DNA from: Gemmatimonadales bacterium
GTDB taxonomy: Bacteria; Gemmatimonadota; Gemmatimonadetes; Gemmatimonadales; GWC2-71-9
NCBI GenBank assembly: GCA_025929805.1
Contig: JAICPP010000071.1
Span: forward strand, 1 to 13,702
Reading direction: 5' to 3'
Length of the DNA stretch: 13,702 bases
Part shown: positions 1 through 6,085 of the stretch, one piece after another
How positions within the stretch are numbered: position 1 is the first letter of the stretch
Layout: the number at the start of each line of letters is the position of its first letter
Notes under the pieces: generated by a model
The model's database searches: none
Seen by the model: the letters and a program-made list of their open reading frames with translations, nothing else
Told to the model about the DNA's origin: nothing
Program-made: the position numbers and the translations under genes

Positions 1-1453
1 AGACCCGTTGCTCACACTGCTCCGAGTAGACCGATGGGACGAGGATGCAGGGGCATTTCGTCCCGCGGGAGCCTGGAGCGTGTTCGCTATTCATGGGACC
101 GGCAACACGCCTAACAACGAGCTGCTCGACGCCGACCTGCCTGGGATGGTGATGCAGTCGCTCGAGAGATACATCGACCTCGAGCTCAATCACGATTCGC
201 TGCCTGGGCGGGCAATCGTCCTCCTTGCCACTGGTGCGGCGGGCGACATCTCACCCGATTGGCCGCCGCAGAGCCGGTGCCCTCAGCCACGGCTTCTGAC
301 CGAGCGTTGGCCCGCCGGACCCTTCGCGAGGAGGCTTTGGACCTGGGTGCCCCCGACCGTCGCGGAGCTCGGTCTTTGCCGGCACGCGGCTCGGCGGGGC
401 ATGCTGACCGTAGCACAAGGCGTCAGCGCTCGAGCGAAATGGCTCATTCGTGCACTGGGCGACAGCCTGCAGGACTCACTCACCCTCGAGCGATCCTTCG
501 TCACTCTTCCGCTGGTGGAACGGGCCGATTCCCTGGGTATCTGTGACTCGCCCCTGCCGGGCATGTCCACCTTCGGCGGCGCGCCCGACGCCCGCACCCG
601 CTTTTATGGGTGGCGCTGGCTCGGCGTGATCCCGAGTGGGATGGAAGAGAGCCCGCAATCTCCTCGTTCGCCCTTGGGCTGCCATGGCGAGAAGCGGCTG
701 CTTCTCTGGGAAGGCGCGACGAAACGTTTCATAGGTGCGCAGCTCCCGGGTACCGGCCAGCTCATCGTGCTGCGCATCGGATCCCGGCTGATCGCGGGTA
801 TGCCGGCCGAGGTCACCACCATAGCCGCCCGGCAGATGCGCGATTCAATGGTAGCCGCGCACGCGGTGTCCGGGACGGTTGAGGATGCCCTGGTCGTGAG
901 CGTTACCAATGGTTTTGTCGAGTACGTGACGACCTCTGATGAATACGCGGCGCAATACTACGAGGGCGGGTCGACCCTGTATGGAGCACGGTCGGCCGCC
1001 ATGTTCTCCCGTGCTCTCGGCGGCTTGGTTCGAACGCTGAGCGCCGGTGATATGATGCCAGACCGAGTCGCCCCCGGCGTCAGGGTCAGCCCGGGAGCGC
1101 GCCGGAGGAGCTTCGAGGCCAAGGGCGATCACCATCCGCGCGTGGGAAGAGCGTGGTGTACCGGTGACACTCTCTACGCCCGGCTCGCACTTGGTCGCAG
1201 AGGAGGCTGGTTGGTACGGGACTCCAGCGAAGCAGGTAAGCCACTGGTCGAAATTTGGGGAGGCCGGCAGGGGACCGCAGATTCACTGCTGGCCATCGAC
1301 GATGATCCTGGAGTGGAGCTCCACTATGTGGAGCGAGGATCCTCGACTTTTCCCTGGGAGCTACGATGGGCACCAGCTCCGCCCGGACGGTACACCGTCA
1401 CCGTCCGGGGCGACAAAGGGCGGAGCGCGGCCCGATGCACGGTCCGCCCATGA
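1..1453 (+). CDS. Neutral/alkaline ceramidase, 5'-truncated by the window edge
   Basis: Hydrolyses the amide bond of ceramide to sphingosine and a fatty acid; the family is usually secreted or membrane-associated. The frame is open to the left edge (Asp-Pro precedes the TTG at nt 8), and the text DPLLTLLRVDR matches family sequence that normally lies well inside the protein, so the N-terminus with signal peptide and first zinc ligand is outside the window. Numbering from nt 8: zinc-ligand-type His29 in FAIHGTGN, nucleophile Ser82 in GDISPD, Glu268 in PAEVTT, and Tyr318 in QYYEGGSTLYG. These correspond to the His, Ser, Glu and Tyr of the Pseudomonas aeruginosa enzyme. The C-terminal 100 or so residues look like the family's Ig-like domain and end in YTVTVRGD. 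The nucleophile motif reads SPD where SPN is usual. The neighbour is convergent, with a 26-base gap and no clear terminator. Family assignment is firm; substrate specificity is inferred. Confidence 0.93.
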   Translation, partial: DPLLTLLRVDRWDEDAGAFRPAGAWSVFAIHGTGNTPNNELLDADLPGMVMQSLERYIDLELNHDSLPGRAIVLLATGAAGDISPDWPPQSRCPQPRLLTERWPAGPFARRLWTWVPPTVAELGLCRHAARRGMLTVAQGVSARAKWLIRALGDSLQDSLTLERSFVTLPLVERADSLGICDSPLPGMSTFGGAPDARTRFYGWRWLGVIPSGMEESPQSPRSPLGCHGEKRLLLWEGATKRFIGAQLPGTGQLIVLRIGSRLIAGMPAEVTTIAARQMRDSMVAAHAVSGTVEDALVVSVTNGFVEYVTTSDEYAAQYYEGGSTLYGARSAAMFSRALGGLVRTLSAGDMMPDRVAPGVRVSPGARRRSFEAKGDHHPRVGRAWCTGDTLYARLALGRRGGWLVRDSSEAGKPLVEIWGGRQGTADSLLAIDDDPGVELHYVERGSSTFPWELRWAPAPPGRYTVTVRGDKGRSAARCTVRP

Positions 1454-1479
1454 GCTTTCTTGGCGATCCTGTTTGAGGC

Positions 1480-1917
1480 TTACTGCCGTTTACTGAGACA
1501 GCGGCGAACTTCCGCGATCAGACGGTGGGCCGCAAAAGGCTTCGGCAGCACTCCGCAGGGCGGCACGACGCCCATCTCCGACAACTCGCGCTGGGCATAC
1601 GCAGACATCAGAATCACGGAAACGTCCGGGTGGGATGCCGCGAGTGCGTTGAGCAGGTCGACCCCGTTGAGCCGCGGCATGACGATATCGGAGACTACCA
1701 GCTCCACCGGCTCGGTACCGCGCTTGATGAGTTCGAGCGCCTCCGCCCCATCGTTGGCCTGATGGACCACGAGCCCATCCTGCTGAAGGATGCGGGCGAT
1801 GTAGCGCCGCACCGCGTCCTCGTCATCCACGATAAGAATGTGGGGCAGTTCATCGGTGTCCTGGTCCGCCCAGTCTGGTGCGGAGTCCGAGGCGGAGCCC
1901 GCCGTGGTGTACGTCAT
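1480..1917 (-). CDS. Stand-alone response regulator receiver domain (CheY-like)
   Basis: A single phosphoacceptor domain with no DNA-binding output domain. Numbered from the ATG at 1917 (145 residues), the conserved positions are all present: acidic pair Asp31-Asp32 in ILIVDDE, phosphoacceptor Asp77 in SDIVMPRLNG, Ser105 in LMSAYA, and Lys126 in LPKPF. The first 25 residues are an acidic, low-complexity leader. The frame stays open upstream to an ATG at 2052, which would add 45 residues with no recognisable domain. Neither start has a good Shine-Dalgarno sequence; 1917 is chosen because it keeps the leader short. In such proteins the MPRLNG and K-P-F motifs are typical of receivers paired with hybrid histidine kinases. 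No kinase gene is visible, so the partner is unknown. The gene ends against the ceramidase gene and starts divergently from the lipoprotein at 2191. Confidence 0.9.
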   Translation of the reverse strand: MTYTTAGSASDSAPDWADQDTDELPHILIVDDEDAVRRYIARILQQDGLVVHQANDGAEALELIKRGTEPVELVVSDIVMPRLNGVDLLNALAASHPDVSVILMSAYAQRELSEMGVVPPCGVLPKPFAAHRLIAEVRRCLSKRQ

Positions 1918-2091
1918 AGAGAAGCTCGATTGTAGGCGGACTGCGTCCGGGAGGGCTGAAGATAGTAGAGTCGCTGAGGCGAAAGCCAGCCGCCGGAGTT
2001 TCTCGACCTGTACGGTTGCTCCCGGACCATTGGCCGCTTCCACTTCGGGCACACGGCGGGCTCAGGAAGTTGCACCCTCAGCGGTAGTGAT

Positions 2092-2125
2092 CCAACTCAC
2101 GGAACTCTCGAGAGTTCGGGGTTGG
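2092..2125. promoter_or_regulatory. Perfect 16-base palindrome with outer inverted arms, possible operator
   Basis: GAACTCTCGAGAGTTC at 2102-2117 is a perfect palindrome. It is flanked by a second inverted pair, CCAAC (2092-2096) and GTTGG (2121-2125), separated from the core by 5 and 3 bases. It lies between the divergent response regulator (start 1917 or 2052) and the lipoprotein gene starting at 2191. The position and symmetry fit a dimeric repressor or activator site. No T-run follows, so it does not look like an intrinsic terminator. No regulator can be assigned. Confidence 0.45.
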
Positions 2126-2190
2126 AGTTTGAAGAAGTCCCTTGGCCACTGTGGCTTGGGGAGTTCGTACTTCAACAGCGAGCATTGGCG

Positions 2191-2448
2191 ATGCGAATGA
2201 CACTTGGAACCGTCGTGCTCCTTCTCGGTTTGGGGGCATGCGCGTCCCGCAGCGAAGAGGCGGGGGACACCAGGATCGCCACCGACACCCTCATCGAGCG
2301 GAGACAGGTGGAGGATACGCTGCTGGTGAGGACCGATACCACGATCGCCACCGACACGACCGTTTCCGCAGATACCACGATCGTGGCCGACACCACCAGG
2401 ATTGGGGACGAGGGCGTCATCAGCGCTGATACGATTACCAAGGAGTAG
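2191..2448 (+). CDS. Small lipoprotein with Asp-Thr-Thr repeats
   Basis: An 85-residue predicted lipoprotein. The ATG at 2191 gives a short classic signal peptide, MRMTLGTVVLLLGLGAC, with the lipobox Leu-Gly-Ala-Cys and lipid-modified Cys17; a second Met at 2197 is also possible. The frame is open upstream to a TTG at 2122, but that start would bury the signal peptide. The mature part is nearly all Thr, Asp, Ile, Val and Ala, and four six-residue units with the pattern D-T-T-x-x-x run in register from nt 2335 to 2406. Such a sequence is hydrophilic and probably extended, with a Thr-rich surface that could be glycosylated; that is inference. No cysteine follows the lipid anchor. I do not recognise a named family. 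It is the first of a rightward run of small genes and lies just downstream of the palindrome at 2102-2117. Confidence 0.75.
   Translation: MRMTLGTVVLLLGLGACASRSEEAGDTRIATDTLIERRQVEDTLLVRTDTTIATDTTVSADTTIVADTTRIGDEGVISADTITKE
2335..2406 (+). repeat. 18-base coding tandem repeat, four imperfect units
   Basis: Four consecutive 18-base units begin at 2335, 2353, 2371 and 2389, each encoding Asp-Thr-Thr followed by three variable residues (IAT, VSA, IVA, RIG). The units differ at both the DNA and protein level, so this is an old repeat rather than a recent slippage tract. It makes up the centre of the lipoprotein at 2191-2448. Confidence 0.75.
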
Positions 2449-2485
2449 GCCGCGCCCGGGTCCCGAATACTTTTGATTTCAGCGA

Positions 2486-2752
2486 ATGGGGAGCGGAGTG
2501 TCTCAGATCAATAGCAGGATTCGTCTGGTGCGACTCAGGCCCGAGTTCGCCGATCTGTACCCCGGGTTGGACCCCGGGGTATGGGAGACCGCTACCGAGC
2601 TCGCGGCAAGACTCCTGGCCCAGCACGTCGTGAGGCCCAGTCCCGGATTCATGCTGAGTGATCGCGTGCTGCCGGACGAACACTTCGAATTTCAGGGCGG
2701 AAATCGTCGAGCCGCATCCTGGAGCGGCCCGCGCTCCCGGGTGAACGACTAG
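2486..2752 (+). CDS. Small protein of unknown function, paralogue 1 of a tandem pair
   Basis: An 88-residue cytoplasmic-looking protein with no signal peptide or membrane segment. Its core, from RLRPEFADLYPGLDPG through WETA to DEHFEFQGG, aligns with the next gene (2811-3062) over about 57 residues with one gap and roughly 25 identities. Shared features are R-L-R-x-E, Y-P-G-x-x-P-G-x-W, and a near-invariant E-H-F-E-F-Q-G near the C-terminus. The ATG at 2486 lacks a ribosome binding site. A GTG at 2498 has GGAG four bases upstream and would give a protein beginning MSQIN, closer to the paralogue's MSERQ start. The C-terminal tail after the motif is basic and not conserved. I do not recognise a characterised family and assign no function. 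Confidence 0.75.
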   Translation: MGSGVSQINSRIRLVRLRPEFADLYPGLDPGVWETATELAARLLAQHVVRPSPGFMLSDRVLPDEHFEFQGGNRRAASWSGPRSRVND

Positions 2753-2810
2753 ACGATTCGGCGCGTCAGCGTAGAGCTGCTCGGCGGCAACCGAACCTTC
2801 GCAAAGAAAG

Positions 2811-3062
2811 ATGTCTGAACGCCAGGCTCGCCTCCGGCAGGAATACGAAGAATGGTACCCCGGGATCTCACCGGGCACCTGGCACAACGCAGCCTGGCTC
2901 GTCGAGAAGGTGCTCCACCAGCGTCGGCACGGCTCACCTCGTTGGGCCGTGGAGGGGCGAGCACTGTCGGGAGAACACTTCGAATTTCAGGGACAAAGCC
3001 AGACGCCCCGTCAACCACGCCGCAGCGTGGATCCCCCAGGCTTCAGCTATCGCACCTCCTGA
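2811..3062 (+). CDS. Small protein of unknown function, paralogue 2 of a tandem pair
   Basis: An 83-residue protein 58 bases downstream of its paralogue at 2486-2752. The shared core is RLRQEYEEWYPGISPG, then WHNAAWL, and near the C-terminus GEHFEFQGQ. Conserved positions are mainly aromatic, glycine and proline residues, suggesting a small folded domain of about 55 residues rather than a disordered peptide. The middle segment (VLHQRR) is more basic than in paralogue 1. The ATG at 2811 follows a purine-rich stretch (GCAAAGAAAG) that may serve as a weak ribosome binding site. The 20 or so residues after the EHFEFQG motif are Pro/Arg-rich and diverged. No catalytic motif, signal peptide or membrane segment is visible. 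The two genes look like a local duplication; function unknown. Confidence 0.78.
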   Translation: MSERQARLRQEYEEWYPGISPGTWHNAAWLVEKVLHQRRHGSPRWAVEGRALSGEHFEFQGQSQTPRQPRRSVDPPGFSYRTS

Positions 3063-3183
3063 GGATTCATTCATGGACTCTCGGGATATCCGCCAGGAAG
3101 ACCGATTCGTGTGAGCCGAGTCACTGCCCGGGCCCTGCTGGACAGGCAGTCTAGCATCTCCCTCGGTAGTGAGGTTTTTGACT

Positions 3184-3693
3184 ATGATCCCCCGAATTAT
3201 GCCGGCTAAGCCTCAGCTGTTTTTCGCTGCCGCGTTCGCTCTGGCTTCAGCCTGCAGCACCAAGCAAGCCGATACGACTCCTGACTTCGCGCTGAGTGAA
3301 TCGAGGGAGGGTATGCCGGCTGAGCCCAGAGTGAGCGGAGCCAGATCCGGTCGATCGGGCGACACCCTGATTTGCGAGACCCCTCGAAAGTTCCCCACGG
3401 CGGCCGGTGACCGATGGCTGTGGGTCCGGATTCTGGTCGAGCGCAAGCCCGGGAGCGACACCGATAACACGCTCGCCGAGACGGTGGTGTCGACCGATGC
3501 CGACGGAACGGAATACGATCAGCCGGTGGAGCTCGCCGGTGTCTCCCTGGATGGCGACCCGGACTACACGCTCAGAAATACCACCGGAGTGCGTACGGCT
3601 GAGGCCAAGGAAAGCCCCAAGCGGGCCCACCGGGCTCGCGGCTACACCATCGGGCCGAACCTGGGGCCGGTCGAGGCCCGCTGCGGCGGCTGA
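3184..3693 (+). CDS. Predicted lipoprotein of unknown function
   Basis: A 169-residue predicted lipoprotein. The ATG at 3184 is chosen because GAGG (3171-3174) lies nine bases upstream; a GTG at 3169 in the same frame would add five residues but has no ribosome binding site. The signal peptide ends LFFAAAFALASAC with lipid-acceptor Cys24. A Ser/Thr/Gly-rich linker (about residues 25-60) leads into a domain with short beta-like segments (WLWVRILVERK, ETVVSTDADG, QPVELAGVSLDG) and two further cysteines, in LICETP and in the C-terminal ARCGG, which could form a disulphide. The late segment RARGYTIGPN is basic. No family is recognised. It follows the tandem small-protein pair after a 121-base gap and may have its own promoter. 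Confidence 0.78.
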   Translation: MIPRIMPAKPQLFFAAAFALASACSTKQADTTPDFALSESREGMPAEPRVSGARSGRSGDTLICETPRKFPTAAGDRWLWVRILVERKPGSDTDNTLAETVVSTDADGTEYDQPVELAGVSLDGDPDYTLRNTTGVRTAEAKESPKRAHRARGYTIGPNLGPVEARCGG

Positions 3694-3769
3694 TCGGCGG
3701 GAGCGGTTCGACCAATCATCCGGAGGAACGAAGGCAAGGGGTGCCAGTGTTGAGGTAATCGCTCTGGTT

Positions 3770-3776
3770 GAGGAGG
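3770..3776 (+). promoter_or_regulatory. Strong Shine-Dalgarno sequence deciding a very small gene
   Basis: GAGGAGG at 3770-3776 lies eight bases before a GTG at 3785. This is the closest match to the anti-Shine-Dalgarno consensus that I noticed next to any start in the window. It is the main reason for accepting the 25-codon frame downstream as a gene. Confidence 0.6.
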
Positions 3777-3784
3777 TGGTCCGA

Positions 3785-3862
3785 GTGTTGCCCGTTGCGC
3801 TGGCGATGTTCGTCGTTGTCGGTGTGGCCTATATCCTCCTGAGGCAGCAGGACAAAAAATGA
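3785..3862 (+). CDS. 25-residue single-span membrane microprotein
   Basis: The peptide starts VLPVALAMFV (initiator read as Met), continues VVGVAYILL, and ends RQQDKK before TGA. It has about 18 uninterrupted hydrophobic residues followed by a short charged tail, the layout of small single-span membrane proteins with the basic end inside, which would put the N-terminus outside. The start is a GTG eight bases after GAGGAGG. The same frame is open far upstream, but that part overlaps the 3184-3693 lipoprotein gene in another frame and reads as a shadow. Small hydrophobic proteins with a short charged tail are often subunits or regulators of larger membrane complexes; no partner is visible here. 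It ends 40 bases before the end of the convergent lipoprotein gene. Confidence 0.5.
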   Translation: MLPVALAMFVVVGVAYILLRQQDKK

Positions 3863-3864
3863 GA

Positions 3865-3915
3865 GACGAGGCCGGTAATCATCGCCCCGGGGCGCCATAA
3901 TTTCATTGCCTCGTC
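3865..3915. terminator. Nested inverted repeats between convergent genes, possible bidirectional terminator
   Basis: GACGAGGC (3865-3872) is inverted as GCCTCGTC (3908-3915). Between them sits a perfect 12-base GC palindrome, CGCCCCGGGGCG (3883-3894), followed by CCATAATTT. The region separates the microprotein ending at 3862 from the lipoprotein gene whose stop is at 3903 on the other strand. The right arm covers the last codons of that gene. The convergent position and symmetry suggest termination in both directions, but there is no long T-run, so the call is tentative. Confidence 0.35.
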
Positions 3916-4355
3916 GCCGTCCAGCTGCCGGTCAGCATCCCCGCCGCGCTTACAGGCCCGAGTACGAAGGTCCAGCTGGCGGTTCCCGTCATCGACGAGC
4001 CGTTCACGGTTCCAACATGGTGGAAGTCCGCGGTACCAAGGTCGAAGGTGACCTCGTTTCCATCGATCGCTCCATTGAGCACCGAGCCTGAGCCAACGGC
4101 GGCGGAGAACGCGCCCTGGGGGGCAGTGCAGTTGAGCACCCCCCCGCCACCATAGGAACCCGAGAAGGTTGTGGTGTTCTGCTGGAAAGTCATCTGAACC
4201 GGGCTGCTCGTGTTGCAGACGGCTCCCCCTCCACTCAGGTTGGTGATCGAGAGAGTCCAGTTGCCATGCACGTTGGCAAAGGTCGGTCCGGTACCGTTGT
4301 CCTCCCCACAGGCCAGGGCGCCGAACAGAAGAGAGAGCACTACAAGGCGACTCAC
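3903..4355 (-). CDS. Predicted lipoprotein, beta-rich, unknown function
   Basis: A 150-residue predicted lipoprotein. The GTG at 4355 is preferred because GGAGG lies four bases upstream and it yields the compact signal MSRLVVLSLLFGALAC with lipid-acceptor Cys16; an ATG at 4403 in the same frame has no ribosome binding site and would put 16 extra residues before the signal. The mature protein starts GEDNGTGP and is rich in Gly, Ser, Thr and Asn, with alternating beta-like strands: GNWTLSITN, VQMTFQQNTTTFSGSY, GNEVTFDLG, and a closing GSWTATRQ. Two cysteines (in AVCNTS and LNCTAP) may pair. The strand pattern suggests a small beta barrel or sandwich of the kind found in many short outer-membrane lipoproteins, but I cannot name a family. 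It is convergent with the microprotein gene and divergent from 4476. Confidence 0.75.
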   Translation of the reverse strand: MSRLVVLSLLFGALACGEDNGTGPTFANVHGNWTLSITNLSGGGAVCNTSSPVQMTFQQNTTTFSGSYGGGGVLNCTAPQGAFSAAVGSGSVLNGAIDGNEVTFDLGTADFHHVGTVNGSSMTGTASWTFVLGPVSAAGMLTGSWTATRQ

Positions 4356-4475
4356 GATGCCTCCGGCAACACAGGAGTGACAGAATTGTCGTCCACTTGG
4401 CAAGAATATGGAGGAGTTCGGCCCCTATGGTTATACCGGGCGGCTAGCTGAAGACCCACCACCGGAGAGATGTGA

Positions 4476-4925
4476 ATGCGCCTGACGAACTGCTTACTCC
4501 TTGCGCTGGCGCTCGGCAGTGCGCCGCTGGCCGCGCAGTCCGCCTCCCCAGGCTCGGCCAAAGAGCTGTGGAAGGCCTACGTGGACCTCGGCACCAGGTT
4601 CGACCCATCGCTGGCGGACCTCTATGCCGACGATGCGATCATCCGCAACACCCGCCGATATCCCGATGGTCGCACCCGCACGCTCGAGATGAACGGCAAG
4701 GAGTACAAGTCTCTGGTGCGCCAGGCAATGCCACTGGCCCGCAGTCGGGGGGACGTCGATGTCTACTCCAAGGTGCAGTTCGAGGACCTGGGCGACCGTA
4801 CCCGCATCACCGCTACCCGGTATTCCACTTTGAAGAAGTATGAGGCGCCGCACGAGCTCATCGTGGGAAATCGGGGCGGCGCTGTTTGGAGCATCCTGCA
4901 GGAAACGGGGGAGTCACGACCATAG
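4476..4925 (+). CDS. Secreted NTF2/SnoaL-like protein
   Basis: A 149-residue exported protein. The ATG at 4476 follows GGAG (4464-4467) by eight bases. The signal peptide MRLTNCLLLALALGSAPLAA has an Ala-x-Ala type cleavage site before QSASPG; there is no lipobox. The mature domain begins with a helix (AKELWKAYVDLGTRFD) followed by LADLYADDAIIRNT, a layout typical of NTF2-like folds in which helix 1 leads to the Leu-Tyr-x-x-Asp-Ala stretch. Beta-like segments follow: RTRTLEMNG, VDVYSKVQFEDLG, TRITATRYST, HELIVGNRGG and AVWSILQETG. NTF2-like proteins range from enzymes to non-catalytic binding domains, and nothing here points to a substrate. Fold assignment is by pattern and moderately sure; function unknown. 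Confidence 0.75.
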   Translation: MRLTNCLLLALALGSAPLAAQSASPGSAKELWKAYVDLGTRFDPSLADLYADDAIIRNTRRYPDGRTRTLEMNGKEYKSLVRQAMPLARSRGDVDVYSKVQFEDLGDRTRITATRYSTLKKYEAPHELIVGNRGGAVWSILQETGESRP

Positions 4926-5092
4926 ATGGAGGTGTAACCGAGGGCGCAAGTAAGGCTACGCGGGCGAAAAGTGCAGTAAGCATGAGGAGCCCTCAGGGGC
5001 TTCAGACAGTCGAACATTGACGGACCAGGTACCCAGGCGTAGGCTAAAACTATCGGCCTGCAGTATAGGGAACACCTGACATCGGTAGCCGC

Positions 5093-5653
5093 ATGAATCG
5101 ATCTCCGCATTGGTATTCCGGGGTATGCCTGACGGCGTCTCTTGCCATTCTAGCGTGCGGCGATTCGACATCCCCGACCCTCGATGTTCAGAGCGTCGAC
5201 TTCCAGTATGCGGGTGCAGTGAGCGGAAATTTTCGGGCGGTCGGTCCCGCGACAGCAGTAGATAACCCAGAGAGCTCGTTCGCGGTCGCGTTCCGTAGCG
5301 CTGCCGGCGAAACGCAGCTGTGTGCCTATCAGCCCGGAAGGCAGCGGTTGGGGAATTTCTTTCTGTTAAACATCGGCGTAATTAACGGCCCTGGGAATTA
5401 TGCGGTGCCGCCTGGCTGGGCTCCGAATGCCACGAGCTATCAGCCGGGAACCTTCCTACTCGGCGTAGACGCTAGTCAGGGGTCGGTTGAACAGATTTCC
5501 ACGTTCATCGAGGGGGAAGTAGAGGTCCAGGAACTCAGTGCTAACCACGTTCGGGGGGTGTTCACCATCAACACGCACCTTACCGCTATTCCGGAAGGTC
5601 GGTTTGACGTCCCCATGGCGGCACTGGAGGAGCTCCCGATCATCTGCCAGTAG
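5093..5653 (+). CDS. Predicted lipoprotein of unknown function
   Basis: A 186-residue predicted lipoprotein. The signal region MNRSPHWYSG then VCLTASLAILAC gives the lipobox Ile-Leu-Ala-Cys with lipid-acceptor Cys22, followed by GDSTSP. The body alternates hydrophobic and polar residues with beta-like segments (SVDFQYAGAVSG, SSFAVAFRSA, LGNFFLLNIGVINGPG, QISTFIEGEVEVQEL, VRGVFTINTHLT), suggesting a beta sandwich or barrel. It has one free cysteine mid-protein (QLCAYQ) and one at the third residue from the end (ICQ) that may pair. The start has only a weak upstream GGTAG. TATAGG at 5064-5069 could be a -10 element. It ends nine bases from the convergent gene at 5663. No family recognised. Confidence 0.78.
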   Translation: MNRSPHWYSGVCLTASLAILACGDSTSPTLDVQSVDFQYAGAVSGNFRAVGPATAVDNPESSFAVAFRSAAGETQLCAYQPGRQRLGNFFLLNIGVINGPGNYAVPPGWAPNATSYQPGTFLLGVDASQGSVEQISTFIEGEVEVQELSANHVRGVFTINTHLTAIPEGRFDVPMAALEELPIICQ

Positions 5654-5662
5654 GCGGACGAG

Positions 5663-6076
5663 CTAAAGCGTCTCACGCCCAGCTGAGTTGGTCGAGTCGG
5701 AGGGGCTCGCTTTGGGGAATTGGCCCCCGATGAGTGCCCCAAGCTTCCCCCCAATAAGCCCACCGCCGAACAGCCCTACCAGCGTGGCCCCGGTGCAGTT
5801 CCGCTCTGTCTCCGAGTAGGCGCATATCCCCGCACCGAAAACGGCACCCAACAGGCCGAGCGCGACACCTCCCGCGATGGCGCCTTCCTTCCAGTAGGTG
5901 GGCCGAATCCGGCGCGGAGTGGTGTCCGCCGGAACCGACATCCTCTCATATTTTGGCCGACTGGGCGCAAAAAGTATTGAAGCCGCGGGGCCCCATGCTT
6001 CCAGGGCACCGTCCTGTGACCAGCCAGCGCTTGGTAGCGCGATACTCAGCAGCAGCGCGAATACAAGACCTCGCAT
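5663..6076 (-). CDS. Exported glycine-zipper membrane protein
   Basis: A 137-residue protein starting at an ATG with AGAGGA just upstream. The N-terminal signal is MRGLVFALLLSIALPSAG, with likely cleavage near residue 20. After a polar segment come two hydrophobic, glycine-rich stretches: residues 66-86 (AIAGGVALGLLGAVFGAGIC) and 97-118 (ATLVGLFGGGLIGGKLGAL). The second follows the G-x-x-x-G spacing of glycine-zipper domains found in outer-membrane and pore-associated proteins. Cys85 and Cys94 flank the short turn between the stretches and could form a disulphide. The C-terminal tail is Ser/Thr-rich. The start is ten bases after the stop of the probable frameshifted gene at 6086-6359, an operon-like spacing. 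Function unknown; membrane placement is inferred. Confidence 0.75.
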   Translation of the reverse strand: MRGLVFALLLSIALPSAGWSQDGALEAWGPAASILFAPSRPKYERMSVPADTTPRRIRPTYWKEGAIAGGVALGLLGAVFGAGICAYSETERNCTGATLVGLFGGGLIGGKLGALIGGQFPKASPSDSTNSAGRETL

Positions 6077-6085
6077 ATTCCTCTT

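Noticed and set aside
845..1373. Minus-strand frames of about 95 codons each
   Set aside because: They are antisense to the ceramidase C-terminal region and carry no domain.
2486..3062. Tandem small genes as a toxin-antitoxin pair
   Set aside because: The two proteins are paralogues of each other, not a toxin with an unrelated antitoxin, and there is no overlap or DNA-binding motif.
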